8,458 nt of DNA from an uncultured Neisseria sp. (GTDB lineage Bacteria > Pseudomonadota > Gammaproteobacteria > Burkholderiales > Neisseriaceae), in NCBI GenBank assembly GCA_947097615.1, contig CAMURX010000067.1:1-8458 (forward strand). Reading direction: 5' to 3'. Position 1 is the first letter of the stretch. Each line of letters begins with the position of its first letter. Under the pieces are notes generated by a model that was given only the letters and a program-made list of their open reading frames with translations, had not been told where the DNA came from and did no database searches. Below, piece by piece: positions 1 through 5,571 of the stretch. Position numbers and translations under genes: made by a program.

Positions 1-138
1 AAAGATACAAGGCTGCAAGCCGCAGACAGTACAGGTAGTACGGGGCAGGTTTTCTTGGCATTTCCAATGCCGTAGAAAACCGCCCTCTTCGAGCTAAGGC
101 ACAGTAACGCCGTAGATTTTTTATTTTGGCTCACTATA
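1..138. repeat. Correia-type repeat (CREE), truncated at left edge of window
   Basis: The stretch matches the Correia repeat enclosed element of Neisseria as I know it. It holds the recognisable blocks ACAAGG, GCCGCAGACAGTACAG, TAGTACGG, GAGCTAAGGC and AACGCCGTA in the usual order. It ends in a diverged terminal inverted repeat (126-138) with 9 of 13 bases matching TTAATCCACTATA, followed by TA (139-140) that could be the duplicated target dinucleotide. The other terminal repeat lies outside the window. Inside is a long imperfect hairpin (43-85). CREEs are non-coding MITE-like elements, probably moved in trans, and can carry IHF sites, promoters or RNase III-cleaved hairpins. Here the element forms the 3' end of nudB. 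The family assignment rests on remembered consensus, not a search. Confidence 0.82.
43..85. other. Hairpin in the core of the Correia-type repeat
   Basis: Three nested stem blocks are visible: GGGC (43-46) with GCCC (82-85), GGTTTTCT (48-55) with AGAAAACC (74-81), and GGCATT (57-62) with AATGCC (66-71). They are separated by a bulge and a small internal loop and closed by TCC. In transcripts leaving nudB this would form a stem of about 18 pairs. It has no U tract after it, so RNA processing or 3' end protection is as likely as termination. Confidence 0.6.
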
Positions 139-582
139 TATGAAACGCAGCAGGGCGTCGCGGTTGGAGGGGGAGAAGGCTTTTTCGGCGGCTTTTTTGG
201 CGGGCAGCCAGAGGGAGGCGGTGTGTTCGCTCAGGCGGATCGGGGTGTCGCGCGGGATTTGGGCGGAGAAGAGATGTTCGGTGTTGCGGGTGACGCCTGC
301 GGGGTAGCGGTGGCGCCAGTGCGGATAGATTTCGTATTCGGTGCTGTATTGCCAGTCGCGCAGGTTTTCGCGCGCAAGGGCAATGCCGGTTTCTTCGTAC
401 ACTTCGCGCAGGGCGGCTTGGGCGGGGGTTTCGCCCGCTTCGAGGCTGCCGGTGACGGACTGCCAGAAGCCTGCGCGGTCGGCACGTTCGAGCAGCAGGG
501 CGTTGCCGTGTCCGTCGTGCAGGACGACGAGGACGGATATGGGGATTTTTGGCGCTTTGGCGGGGCGGTTTTCAGACGGCAT
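121..582 (-). CDS. nudB: Dihydroneopterin triphosphate diphosphatase (Nudix hydrolase), NudB
   Basis: NudB removes pyrophosphate from dihydroneopterin triphosphate, an early cytoplasmic step of folate synthesis. The 153-residue product carries a perfect Nudix box (GX5EX7REUXEEXGU, residues about 45-67), preceded by FWQSVTGS and followed by RHRY-AGVTRNTE; these flanks are as in E. coli NudB, which is about the same length (150). The start at 582 is chosen over an in-frame ATG at 612 because AGGA (591-594) sits 8 bases upstream of it, while 612 has no clear ribosome-binding site. Its first codons are a DUS (Met-Pro-Ser-Glu), and the gene overlaps the end of mscS by 11 bases, so the two are probably cotranscribed and translationally coupled. 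The last five codons (Tyr-Ser-Glu-Pro-Lys) and stop lie in a Correia-type repeat. Normal length suggests the enzyme is intact. Family certain; NudB subtype very likely. Confidence 0.93.
   Translation of the reverse strand: MPSENRPAKAPKIPISVLVVLHDGHGNALLLERADRAGFWQSVTGSLEAGETPAQAALREVYEETGIALARENLRDWQYSTEYEIYPHWRHRYPAGVTRNTEHLFSAQIPRDTPIRLSEHTASLWLPAKKAAEKAFSPSNRDALLRFIYSEPK
571..582 (-). repeat. DNA uptake sequence ATGCCGTCTGAA joining mscS stop and nudB start
   Basis: This is a perfect 12-base uptake sequence in the meningococcal/gonococcal form, one of two such copies in the window. On the minus strand its ATG is the start codon of nudB, and its TGA, in another frame, is the stop codon of mscS. 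DUS copies are bound by the pilin ComP during natural transformation. Confidence 0.95.
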
Positions 583-1969
583 GGTCGTTTTCCTGCTGCT
601 TGGTCTGCGCATCGGCCTGTCCGCCTGCGGTGTGAGGGAGGTCGTTGAGGATGCGTACCTCGCGCTGGGGGTAGGGGAAGGAGATATTTTCTTCTTTGAA
701 GCGCTGCCAGATGTCGAGGCGGATGGCGGAGAAGAGGTCGAGGAAGCCGTTTTCCGGGTCTTTCACCCAAAAGCCCAGCTGCAGGTCGATGCCGTCGGCG
801 GCAAAGCCGGTGAGGTAGGCGTTGGGGCGGCTGCCTTCGCTAGTGTCGATGCGGCTTTGTTTGGCGGCGGCTTCGGTCATGATTTGCATGGCGCGCAGGA
901 TGTCGGAGTCGTAGGAGACTTGGATGTCGATGCTCTGGCGCAGGGCTTTGTCGGTGTAGGATTCGTTGATCACCATGTTGGTGATAAAGGTTTCGTTGGG
1001 GATCAGCGCTTCCGTGCCCGCGCCGCTGCGCAATACGACGAAGCGGGAGGTGATTTTGGTGACGTAGCCGGTGAAGCTGTTGACGGTGAGGCGGTCGCCG
1101 GGGCGGATAGAGCGGTCGCCCAAGATAAGGAAACCGGAGATGTAGTTGCTCGCCACTTTCTGCAGGCCGAAACCGATGCCGACGCCGAGCGCGCCGCCGA
1201 AGACGGAAAGCACGGTGAGGTCTATGCCCACCAGCGGCAGGGCGATCAGCACGGAGAGGACGATGAGCACGATGCGTACGATGTTGGACAGCATGATGCG
1301 CAGGCTCAAATCCAGATGGGTGTTGGCCATCAGCCGCGCCTGCACAAACTGCGCCAGCCACATGGTGAAGACCAGTATCACGCCTATCCACAGCAGGCCG
1401 GTGCTCACCGTCCACAGGCTCAATTTGGCCGAGCCGACGGAGAAAACAAGCCCCTGCATCCAGCGGATGATGATGTCGTCGATGCCCGACACCCACAGCA
1501 CGAAGGCGCACCACAAAACGGCGGACAGGCTGCGTTCGAGGCGGTCGCTCCACGGTTTGTCGGGCAACGCGGCATGGAGCACGGCCATGACGATGCGGAT
1601 GGCGAACATCCAGTTGGCGGCCAAGAGCAGCAGGTGCAGCCACACGGAGCGCAGGCCGAAGGCGTTCCACGCCGCCAGCACCAGCGCCGCCGCCACCCAC
1701 ATCAGCAGCGGCCAGAGGACGCGCCTGCCGATATGCCGCAGCAGGTTGTGTTTGGCCAGCGCGGGGCGGATGCTGCGTTTGAGCAGCCATTCGGAGAGCT
1801 GCCACATTGCCGCCATCAGCGCCAGCGCGATGCCCAGCTCCACCCAGCCCGAAGGCTGGCGGATGCTGCTTTCGAGCAGGTGGGAGGTAAATTCGGACGG
1901 GGCGAACAGGCCGGCGAGAAAGCTGTAGAGGCCGTCTGAAAAAGCGGCGGCGGGGAGGTGTGCGGTCAT
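572..1969 (-). CDS. MscS-family small-conductance mechanosensitive channel
   Basis: The product is a predicted inner-membrane channel that opens under membrane tension to release solutes during hypo-osmotic shock. It has 465 residues: a hydrophobic N-terminal half with several probable transmembrane segments (roughly 45-60, 86-104, 111-131, 148-168, 183-208, 222-244). Next comes the pore helix, rich in Gly and Ala (about 253-280), running into the MscS beta domain with GDRSIRPGD (284-292) and an alpha/beta C-terminal domain. It is longer than E. coli MscS (286), so it belongs to the larger MscS-like group with extra N-terminal helices. The ATG at 1969 is preferred over an in-frame GTG at 2023 because a TATAAT (2006-2011) lies between them; neither has a good ribosome-binding site, so the start is uncertain. 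Residues 11-14 (SDGL) are encoded by a DUS. The gene ends inside nudB. Confidence 0.9.
   Translation of the reverse strand: MTAHLPAAAFSDGLYSFLAGLFAPSEFTSHLLESSIRQPSGWVELGIALALMAAMWQLSEWLLKRSIRPALAKHNLLRHIGRRVLWPLLMWVAAALVLAAWNAFGLRSVWLHLLLLAANWMFAIRIVMAVLHAALPDKPWSDRLERSLSAVLWCAFVLWVSGIDDIIIRWMQGLVFSVGSAKLSLWTVSTGLLWIGVILVFTMWLAQFVQARLMANTHLDLSLRIMLSNIVRIVLIVLSVLIALPLVGIDLTVLSVFGGALGVGIGFGLQKVASNYISGFLILGDRSIRPGDRLTVNSFTGYVTKITSRFVVLRSGAGTEALIPNETFITNMVINESYTDKALRQSIDIQVSYDSDILRAMQIMTEAAAKQSRIDTSEGSRPNAYLTGFAADGIDLQLGFWVKDPENGFLDLFSAIRLDIWQRFKEENISFPYPQREVRILNDLPHTAGGQADAQTKQQENDHAV
1929..1940 (+). repeat. DNA uptake sequence (AG-DUS) within the start of mscS
   Basis: A perfect AGGCCGTCTGAA lies antisense to mscS, where it encodes Ser-Asp-Gly-Leu near the N-terminus, a part of the protein where low conservation could tolerate it. 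Confidence 0.93.
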
Positions 1970-2005
1970 GGGAAAAAAATGTGCGGGGTGTGAAAAAGAA
2001 GGCGG

Positions 2006-2011
2006 ATTATA
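2006..2011 (-). promoter_or_regulatory. Candidate -10 box for mscS-nudB
   Basis: The minus strand reads TATAAT followed by CCGCC, 36 bases before the mscS ATG at 1969. I see no good -35 hexamer at the expected distance (CCTCCG or neighbours), so this is only half a promoter by sequence. It lies downstream of the DUS hairpin 2046-2084, as expected for a new transcription unit. Confidence 0.4.
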
Positions 2012-2045
2012 CGGATTTTGCACGGCGGCGGAGGTTCGGGCGGAA

Positions 2046-2084
2046 AGGCCGTCTGAAAAGGAGAAACGGGCTTTCAGACGGCCT
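2046..2084. terminator. Inverted pair of DNA uptake sequences after the GNAT gene
   Basis: Two AG-DUS copies face each other (2046-2057 forward, 2073-2084 reverse). With one flanking A/T they form a perfect 13-bp stem (2046-2058 with 2072-2084) and a 13-base loop. Such DUS pairs at gene ends commonly act as transcription terminators in Neisseria. The position between the GNAT gene and the mscS -10 box fits this. The minus-strand tail after the stem has only three T residues, so termination strength is uncertain. Confidence 0.65.
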
Positions 2085-2138
2085 GAACGGGTTTGGTTTT
2101 CATCAGGCGGCGCAGGGTTGGCGCAGCGGATGCCCCGG

Positions 2139-2150
2139 AGGCCGTCTGAA
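2139..2150 (+). repeat. Third DNA uptake sequence in the GNAT-mscS spacer
   Basis: A perfect AGGCCGTCTGAA lies 29 bases after the GNAT stop codon. It is in the same orientation as 2046-2057, so it could also pair with the reverse copy at 2073-2084 across a loop of about 54 bases. Confidence 0.93.
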
Positions 2151-2179
2151 ACCTTATCCGCTTGCGGCCGCGTGCCGCG

Positions 2180-2662
2180 TTACAGGTTTTTGCGCATCAG
2201 TTCGCAGCCGACGGAAACGGAGGGGTTGAGCGGCAGCACGGCTTTGCCCAACGATTCGTAGCCGTTGAGGCGGTAGAAGCTGACGGAGTTGGTGGAGGCG
2301 TAGAGTTTGAGAAAGCCCAGCGAGGCTTGTTCGGCCAGGGTTTCGGCGCGTTGCAGCAGGGCGGTGCCCAGCCCCTGGTTGTGCATGAAGGGATGGACGT
2401 AGAGAGCGTCGAGCTGCGCCTCTTTCAAATCGAGCTGGAAGAAACCCTGTATGTTGCCTTTGAATTCGGCCACCCACAGCTCGCGTTTGGGGTCGGAGAG
2501 CGTTTCCAGATAGCTGTCGGGCGCGAGCAGTTCGCGCCAGGCTTCGAGGACGGTGGCGTCGTAGCTGCTGCGGCAGGTGTATTGGACGGCGTATTCGTGG
2601 ACGTGGTAGATGTCGGCGCAGTCGGCCGATGCGGCGGGGCGCAGTACGGTTAGGATAGCCAT
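2180..2662 (-). CDS. GNAT-family N-acetyltransferase, substrate unknown
   Basis: This is a 160-residue cytosolic protein of the GCN5-related acetyltransferase fold, which transfers the acetyl group of acetyl-CoA to an amine. The acetyl-CoA binding motif A is visible as LDALYVHP followed by QGLGTA (residues 84-101, the Q/R-x-x-G-x-G/A signature at 96-101). Motif B is YASTNSVSFYRLNGYE (121-136), with the Asn and Phe-Tyr typical of the family. The length is normal for a single-domain GNAT. The start is supported by AGGA (2668-2671) 5 bases upstream. I cannot name the substrate; small-molecule, antibiotic or protein N-terminal acetylation are all possible. It has a candidate promoter of its own and is probably a single-gene unit. 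Confidence 0.88.
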   Translation of the reverse strand: MAILTVLRPAASADCADIYHVHEYAVQYTCRSSYDATVLEAWRELLAPDSYLETLSDPKRELWVAEFKGNIQGFFQLDLKEAQLDALYVHPFMHNQGLGTALLQRAETLAEQASLGFLKLYASTNSVSFYRLNGYESLGKAVLPLNPSVSVGCELMRKNL

Positions 2663-2702
2663 GGCATTCCTGCGGGGATGGGTAAAACGGCGGTGCTTTG
2701 CA

Positions 2703-2739
2703 TTTCAGACGGCCTCCGAGGCAGAAAGGCCGTCTGAAA
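2703..2739. terminator. Inverted pair of DNA uptake sequences between purK and the GNAT gene
   Basis: An AG-DUS in reverse (2704-2715) and one forward (2727-2738) form a perfect 13-bp stem (2703-2715 with 2727-2739) around an 11-base loop. It is the likely terminator of purK, 65 bases after its stop. However, a candidate GNAT promoter lies upstream of it on the minus strand, so the hairpin would also be in the GNAT leader. No U tract follows on the minus strand. Confidence 0.6.
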
Positions 2740-2753
2740 AACGGGCGGCGGCG

Positions 2754-2783
2754 ATTATATAACACGGCTGCCGCGCCCTTCAA
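2754..2783 (-). promoter_or_regulatory. Candidate sigma-70 promoter for the GNAT gene
   Basis: The minus strand has TTGAAG (2778-2783), an 18-base spacer and TATAAT (2754-2759). The -10 is perfect and the -35 matches 4 of 6. Transcription would start near 2747 and give a leader of about 85 bases that contains the DUS hairpin. The -35 overlaps the loop of a small GC hairpin just after purK. Confidence 0.5.
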
Positions 2784-2804
2784 AACGCGGCTCGGCGGCG
2801 CGGA

Positions 2805-3953
2805 TTATGCGTTTTTCAGCAGGCCGTGCAGCTTTTGCGCTTGGGCAAATGCGGCCTCGGCATCGTCGGCCAATACGGTGAAATGCCCCATTTTGCGGCC
2901 GAGTCGTGCGGCTTTTTTGCCGTAAAGGTGCAGATGGGCACGCGCGTCGCTTTGCAGCGGCAGCCAATTCGGTTCGCTGCCGTCTGCGCCCCATACGTCG
3001 CCCAAAATATTGGCCATGCAGCAGGACGAAAGCAAACGGGTATCCGCAGGCGGCAGGCCGCACATCAGGCGCACTTGCTGTTGGAATTGGCTGGCGGCGC
3101 AGGCATCGATGGTGTGGTGGCCAGAATTGTGCGGGCGCGGCGCGATTTCGTTGACAACCAGCTCTTTCGTGTCGCCGACGACAAACATTTCCACCGCCAA
3201 CACGCCGACATAGTCCAACTCGTCGGCCAAGCGCACGGCCATTTGCCGCGCCTGCTGCTGGATGTCCGCACTCAAACGGGCGGGCACAACGGAATAAGCC
3301 AAGATGCCGTTTTCGTGGATGTTTTCGGCCGGGTCATAGGTGTGCACGTTTTCGCTGTTCAGACGGCATACGACGACGGAAATCTCGCCGCGCAAATCGA
3401 CCATTTTTTCCAGCACGCATTCCACGCCGCCCAATTCGGTAAACGCGGCTTTGGCTTCGTCAACCGTTTTCACGCGGATTTGGCCTTTGCCGTCGTAGCC
3501 CAGCGTGGCGGTTTTCAAAACGCCGGGCAACAGGGCGGCGCTGTTTTCGCTAAGGTCGTCTGAAGATTTTACCGCCTGATACGGCGCGGTTTGCAAACCG
3601 GCCGCGCGGATGCGCGCTTTTTCCAAAATGCGGTTTTGCACCACAGCCACACAGTCGCCGCTTGGCGAGACAACGGTGTGCCGCGCCAGCTTGCGCATTG
3701 CGTCGGCATTGACGTTTTCAAATTCGGTGGTTACGGCGGCGCATTTGGCCAACTCGGCAAGCGCGGCCGCATCGTCAAACGGCGCGCACAAATGGCGGTC
3801 GGCAAAGGCGGCGGCGGGCGCGTTCGGGTCGGGGTCGAGCACGGTTACGCCGTAGCCCATGGTTTTGGCGGCAGCGGCAAACATACGGCCGAGCTGGCCG
3901 CCGCCGAGGATGCCGAGCATGGCGGGGGGGAGGATGGGGGTGGTCGGGTTCAT
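2805..3953 (-). CDS. purK: N5-carboxyaminoimidazole ribonucleotide synthetase (PurK)
   Basis: PurK is a cytoplasmic enzyme of purine synthesis: it uses ATP and bicarbonate to carboxylate aminoimidazole ribonucleotide (AIR) to N5-CAIR, which PurE then rearranges; purE is not in this window. The 382 residues show the ATP-grasp layout: N-terminal GILGGGQLGRM (14-24), TTEFENV (75-81), the ATP-binding KTATLGYDGKGQ (147-158), and the metal/ATP-site segment NEIAPRPHNSGHHT (268-281), with a C-terminal LHLYGKK (341-347). Length is normal. The start at 3953 has a weak AGAG 9 bases upstream (3963-3966); the in-frame ATG at codon 12 has no ribosome-binding site. Codons 7-11 contain a run of seven C residues on the coding strand. 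Two DUS copies of minority dialects lie inside the gene. No convincing promoter is visible in the short spacer from trpE. Confidence 0.97.
   Translation of the reverse strand: MNPTTPILPPAMLGILGGGQLGRMFAAAAKTMGYGVTVLDPDPNAPAAAFADRHLCAPFDDAAALAELAKCAAVTTEFENVNADAMRKLARHTVVSPSGDCVAVVQNRILEKARIRAAGLQTAPYQAVKSSDDLSENSAALLPGVLKTATLGYDGKGQIRVKTVDEAKAAFTELGGVECVLEKMVDLRGEISVVVCRLNSENVHTYDPAENIHENGILAYSVVPARLSADIQQQARQMAVRLADELDYVGVLAVEMFVVGDTKELVVNEIAPRPHNSGHHTIDACAASQFQQQVRLMCGLPPADTRLLSSCCMANILGDVWGADGSEPNWLPLQSDARAHLHLYGKKAARLGRKMGHFTVLADDAEAAFAQAQKLHGLLKNA
3358..3369 (-). repeat. DNA uptake sequence ATGCCGTCTGAA inside purK
   Basis: This is a perfect copy of the meningococcal/gonococcal form, read in the purK direction. 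It encodes Arg-Leu-Asn (197-199) and adjoining bases within a strand-like part of the ATP-grasp domain. Confidence 0.93.
3553..3564 (+). repeat. Mucosa-type DNA uptake sequence AGGTCGTCTGAA inside purK
   Basis: This is the only copy of this variant in the window, one base different from the common AG-DUS. It is antisense to purK and encodes Ser-Asp-Asp-Leu (131-134). It could be a real alternative-dialect site or a point mutant kept because it changes Gly to Asp. Confidence 0.75.
3924..3948 (+). other. G-quadruplex motif opposite the first codons of purK
   Basis: On the plus strand, which is the template for purK, four runs of three or more G follow each other: 3924-3926, 3928-3930, 3936-3940 and 3946-3948, with loops of 1, 5 and 5 bases. 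This meets the usual G3+N1-7 definition. The coding strand is correspondingly C-rich. Confidence 0.55.
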
Positions 3954-4004
3954 GATTCGTATCTCTTTTTATCTGTTCTATAAGGTGCGGCCTGCCGGCA
4001 ATGT

Positions 4005-4044
4005 TTTCAGACGGCCTTTTGCGTTGCGTGCAGGCCGTCTGAAA
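4005..4044. terminator. Inverted pair of DNA uptake sequences directly after trpE
   Basis: AG-DUS copies at 4006-4017 (reverse) and 4032-4043 (forward) form a perfect 13-bp stem (4005-4017 with 4032-4044) and a 14-base loop. The stem begins at the very next base after the trpE stop codon (4045-4047), the usual place for a neisserial DUS terminator. No U tract follows on the minus strand. Confidence 0.7.
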
Positions 4045-5520
4045 CTATTTGTCCAGCCCTTCCTGCACCATCTGTGCGGCGCGAATGACGGCGCGGGCTT
4101 TGTTTTGCGTTTCCTGCCATTCGGCTTCGGGGTCGGAATCGGCGACGACGCCCGCGCCGCTTTGCACGTGCAGCGTGCCGTTTTTAATCACGGCGGTGCG
4201 GATGGCGATGGCCAGGTCCATGTCGTTGTTGAAGCTCCATACGCCGACTGCGCCGCCGTAGATGCCGCGTTTTTCGGGCTCGAGCTCTTCGATGATTTCC
4301 ATCGCGCGCACTTTGGGCGCGCCAGAGAGCGTGCCGGCGGGGAAGGCAGCGGCGAGGATGTCGATGTTGCTGACGCCTTCTTTCAGACGGCCTTCGACGT
4401 TGGAAACGATGTGCATCACGTGCGAGTATTTTTCGACGGTCATTTTTTCGGTCACGCGCACTTGGCCGGTTTGGCTGATGCGGCCGACGTCGTTGCGGCC
4501 GAGGTCGATGAGCATGACGTGTTCTGCAATTTCTTTAGCGTCGTTCAGCAAATCCTGTTCGTTGGCGGCATCTTCTTCGGGCGTGGCGCCGCGCAGGCGG
4601 GTGCCGGCAATGGGGCGGACGATGACTTTGTCTTTTTCGCGACGCACGAGGATTTCGGGCGAGGAGCCGACGATGTGGAAGTCGTCGAAGTTGTAATAAA
4701 ACAGATAGGGCGAGGGGTTGAGCGTGCGCAGGGCGCGGTAGAGCGAGAGCGGGCTGTCGGCAAAGGGCATGCCCATACGCTGGCTGGGGACGACCTGCAT
4801 GCAGTCGCCTGCACAGATGTAGTCTTTGATTTTTTCGACGCAGGCTTTAAACGGCTCTCGGCCGAAGCTGCTGGCGGCTTCGGTTTTTCCGCTGCCCAGC
4901 GACAGGGGGATGGCGTAGCTCTGGCGCAGCTGGACGCGGATGTCTTCGAGGCGGGCGCGGGCGCGCTCGTAAGCGTCGGCCTCGCCCGGGTCGGCGTAAA
5001 CGATAAGGTGGATTTTGCCGCTGAGGTTGTCGATGACGGCCAGCTCTTCGGAGAGCATCATGAGGATGTCGGGCGCGCCGATGCGGTCGGCTTTGATGGG
5101 GTGTTTCAGACGGCCTGCGAGGTGTTCGAAGTAATAGATGGTTTCATAGCCAAAATAGCCGACGAGGCCGCCGGTGAAGCGCGGCAGGCCGGGGATTTCG
5201 GGCGTGTGGAAACGCTTGTGGAAGGCTTCAATAAATTCCAGCGGGTTACCCCTGTGCTGTTCGATAATGACGCCGTCTTCATACAGGCTGATTTCGCGGC
5301 CGGAGGCTTTGATGTAGGTGTTCGAGCCGAGGCCGACGAAGGAGTAGCGGCCGAAGCGTTCGCCGCCGACGACGGATTCGAGCAGGTAGGTGTAGGGGCG
5401 GTTGGCGAGTTTGAGGTAGATGGACAGCGGGGTATCCAGGTCGGCCAGCAGCTCCTGCACGAGGGGGATGCGGTTGTAGCCGGCGGCGGCTTGGGCGAGA
5501 TATTCTTGTTTGCTGATCAT
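4045..5520 (-). CDS. trpE: Anthranilate synthase component I (TrpE)
   Basis: TrpE makes anthranilate from chorismate with ammonia supplied by the glutamine amidotransferase TrpG, the first committed step of tryptophan synthesis. The 491-residue length is typical. The N-terminal half has the tryptophan feedback-site motif LLES (46-49). The C-terminal chorismate-binding half shows PIAGTRLRG (303-311), [11 protein letters not shown] (337-347), [10 protein letters not shown] (394-403) and [11 protein letters not shown] (455-465), so it appears catalytically complete and feedback regulated. No amidotransferase domain is fused and trpG is not in the window. The start at 5520 gives the expected N-terminus MISKQEYL. 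Its leader is odd: a DUS fills the space before the ATG, and the nearest Shine-Dalgarno match (GAGAGG) is 12 bases away. Two further DUS copies lie inside the gene and both encode Gly-Arg-Leu-Lys. I see no Trp-rich leader peptide in the spacer upstream. Confidence 0.98.
   Translation of the reverse strand: MISKQEYLAQAAAGYNRIPLVQELLADLDTPLSIYLKLANRPYTYLLESVVGGERFGRYSFVGLGSNTYIKASGREISLYEDGVIIEQHRGNPLEFIEAFHKRFHTPEIPGLPRFTGGLVGYFGYETIYYFEHLAGRLKHPIKADRIGAPDILMMLSEELAVIDNLSGKIHLIVYADPGEADAYERARARLEDIRVQLRQSYAIPLSLGSGKTEAASSFGREPFKACVEKIKDYICAGDCMQVVPSQRMGMPFADSPLSLYRALRTLNPSPYLFYYNFDDFHIVGSSPEILVRREKDKVIVRPIAGTRLRGATPEEDAANEQDLLNDAKEIAEHVMLIDLGRNDVGRISQTGQVRVTEKMTVEKYSHVMHIVSNVEGRLKEGVSNIDILAAAFPAGTLSGAPKVRAMEIIEELEPEKRGIYGGAVGVWSFNNDMDLAIAIRTAVIKNGTLHVQSGAGVVADSDPEAEWQETQNKARAVIRAAQMVQEGLDK
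4382..4393 (-). repeat. DNA uptake sequence (AG-DUS) inside trpE, 3' part
   Basis: A perfect AGGCCGTCTGAA in the trpE direction encodes Gly-Arg-Leu-Lys (377-380), just before the conserved [10 protein letters not shown] region. Confidence 0.93.
5105..5116 (-). repeat. DNA uptake sequence (AG-DUS) inside trpE, 5' part
   Basis: A perfect AGGCCGTCTGAA in the trpE direction encodes Gly-Arg-Leu-Lys (136-139), in the less conserved N-terminal half. Confidence 0.93.
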
Positions 5521-5523
5521 GGT

Positions 5524-5535
5524 TTCAGACGGCCT
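5524..5535 (-). repeat. DNA uptake sequence in the ribosome-binding region of trpE
   Basis: A perfect AG-DUS ends 3 bases before the trpE start codon (DUS, then ACC, then ATG). It therefore occupies the place where a Shine-Dalgarno sequence would be expected. Its first three bases (AGG) complete a GAGAGG match, but at a distance of 12 bases. Confidence 0.93.
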
Positions 5536-5571
5536 CTCGGAATATGGCGGTTGCGGGACGGGATGGAATAA

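Noticed and set aside
583..612. nudB start at ATG 612
   Set aside because: It lacks a ribosome-binding site and adds ten residues absent from NudB relatives, while ATG 582 has AGGA 8 bases upstream.
341..1939. Long plus-strand open frame (532 codons) opposite mscS and nudB
   Set aside because: It is antisense to two clear family members, has a low-complexity composition rich in Gly, Ala, His, Gln and Asp typical of GC-rich antisense frames, and has no recognisable domain.
1970..2023. Longer mscS start at GTG 2023
   Set aside because: There is no ribosome-binding site, and the extension would place a TATAAT -10 box inside the coding sequence. It remains possible because the ATG at 1969 also lacks a Shine-Dalgarno match.
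2154..2783. 209-codon minus-strand frame overlapping the GNAT gene
   Set aside because: It is rich in Arg and Pro, runs through the DUS hairpin and the candidate promoter, and overlaps the GNAT frame that carries the acetyl-CoA motif.
3924..3930. Phase-variable poly-C/G switch in purK
   Set aside because: Seven bases is at the lower limit for neisserial phase variation, and purK is a biosynthetic housekeeping gene; no second sign of switching is visible.
3954..4004. Promoter for purK at TATAGA (3977-3982)
   Set aside because: The only -35-like hexamer (TTGCCG) is about 13 bases away, too close, so I do not call it.
3859..5571. Plus-strand open frame (570 codons) opposite trpE
   Set aside because: It is antisense to a strongly conserved trpE and is a by-product of GC-rich codon use, with no motif of its own. 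Similar frames opposite secD, secF and purK were rejected for the same reason.
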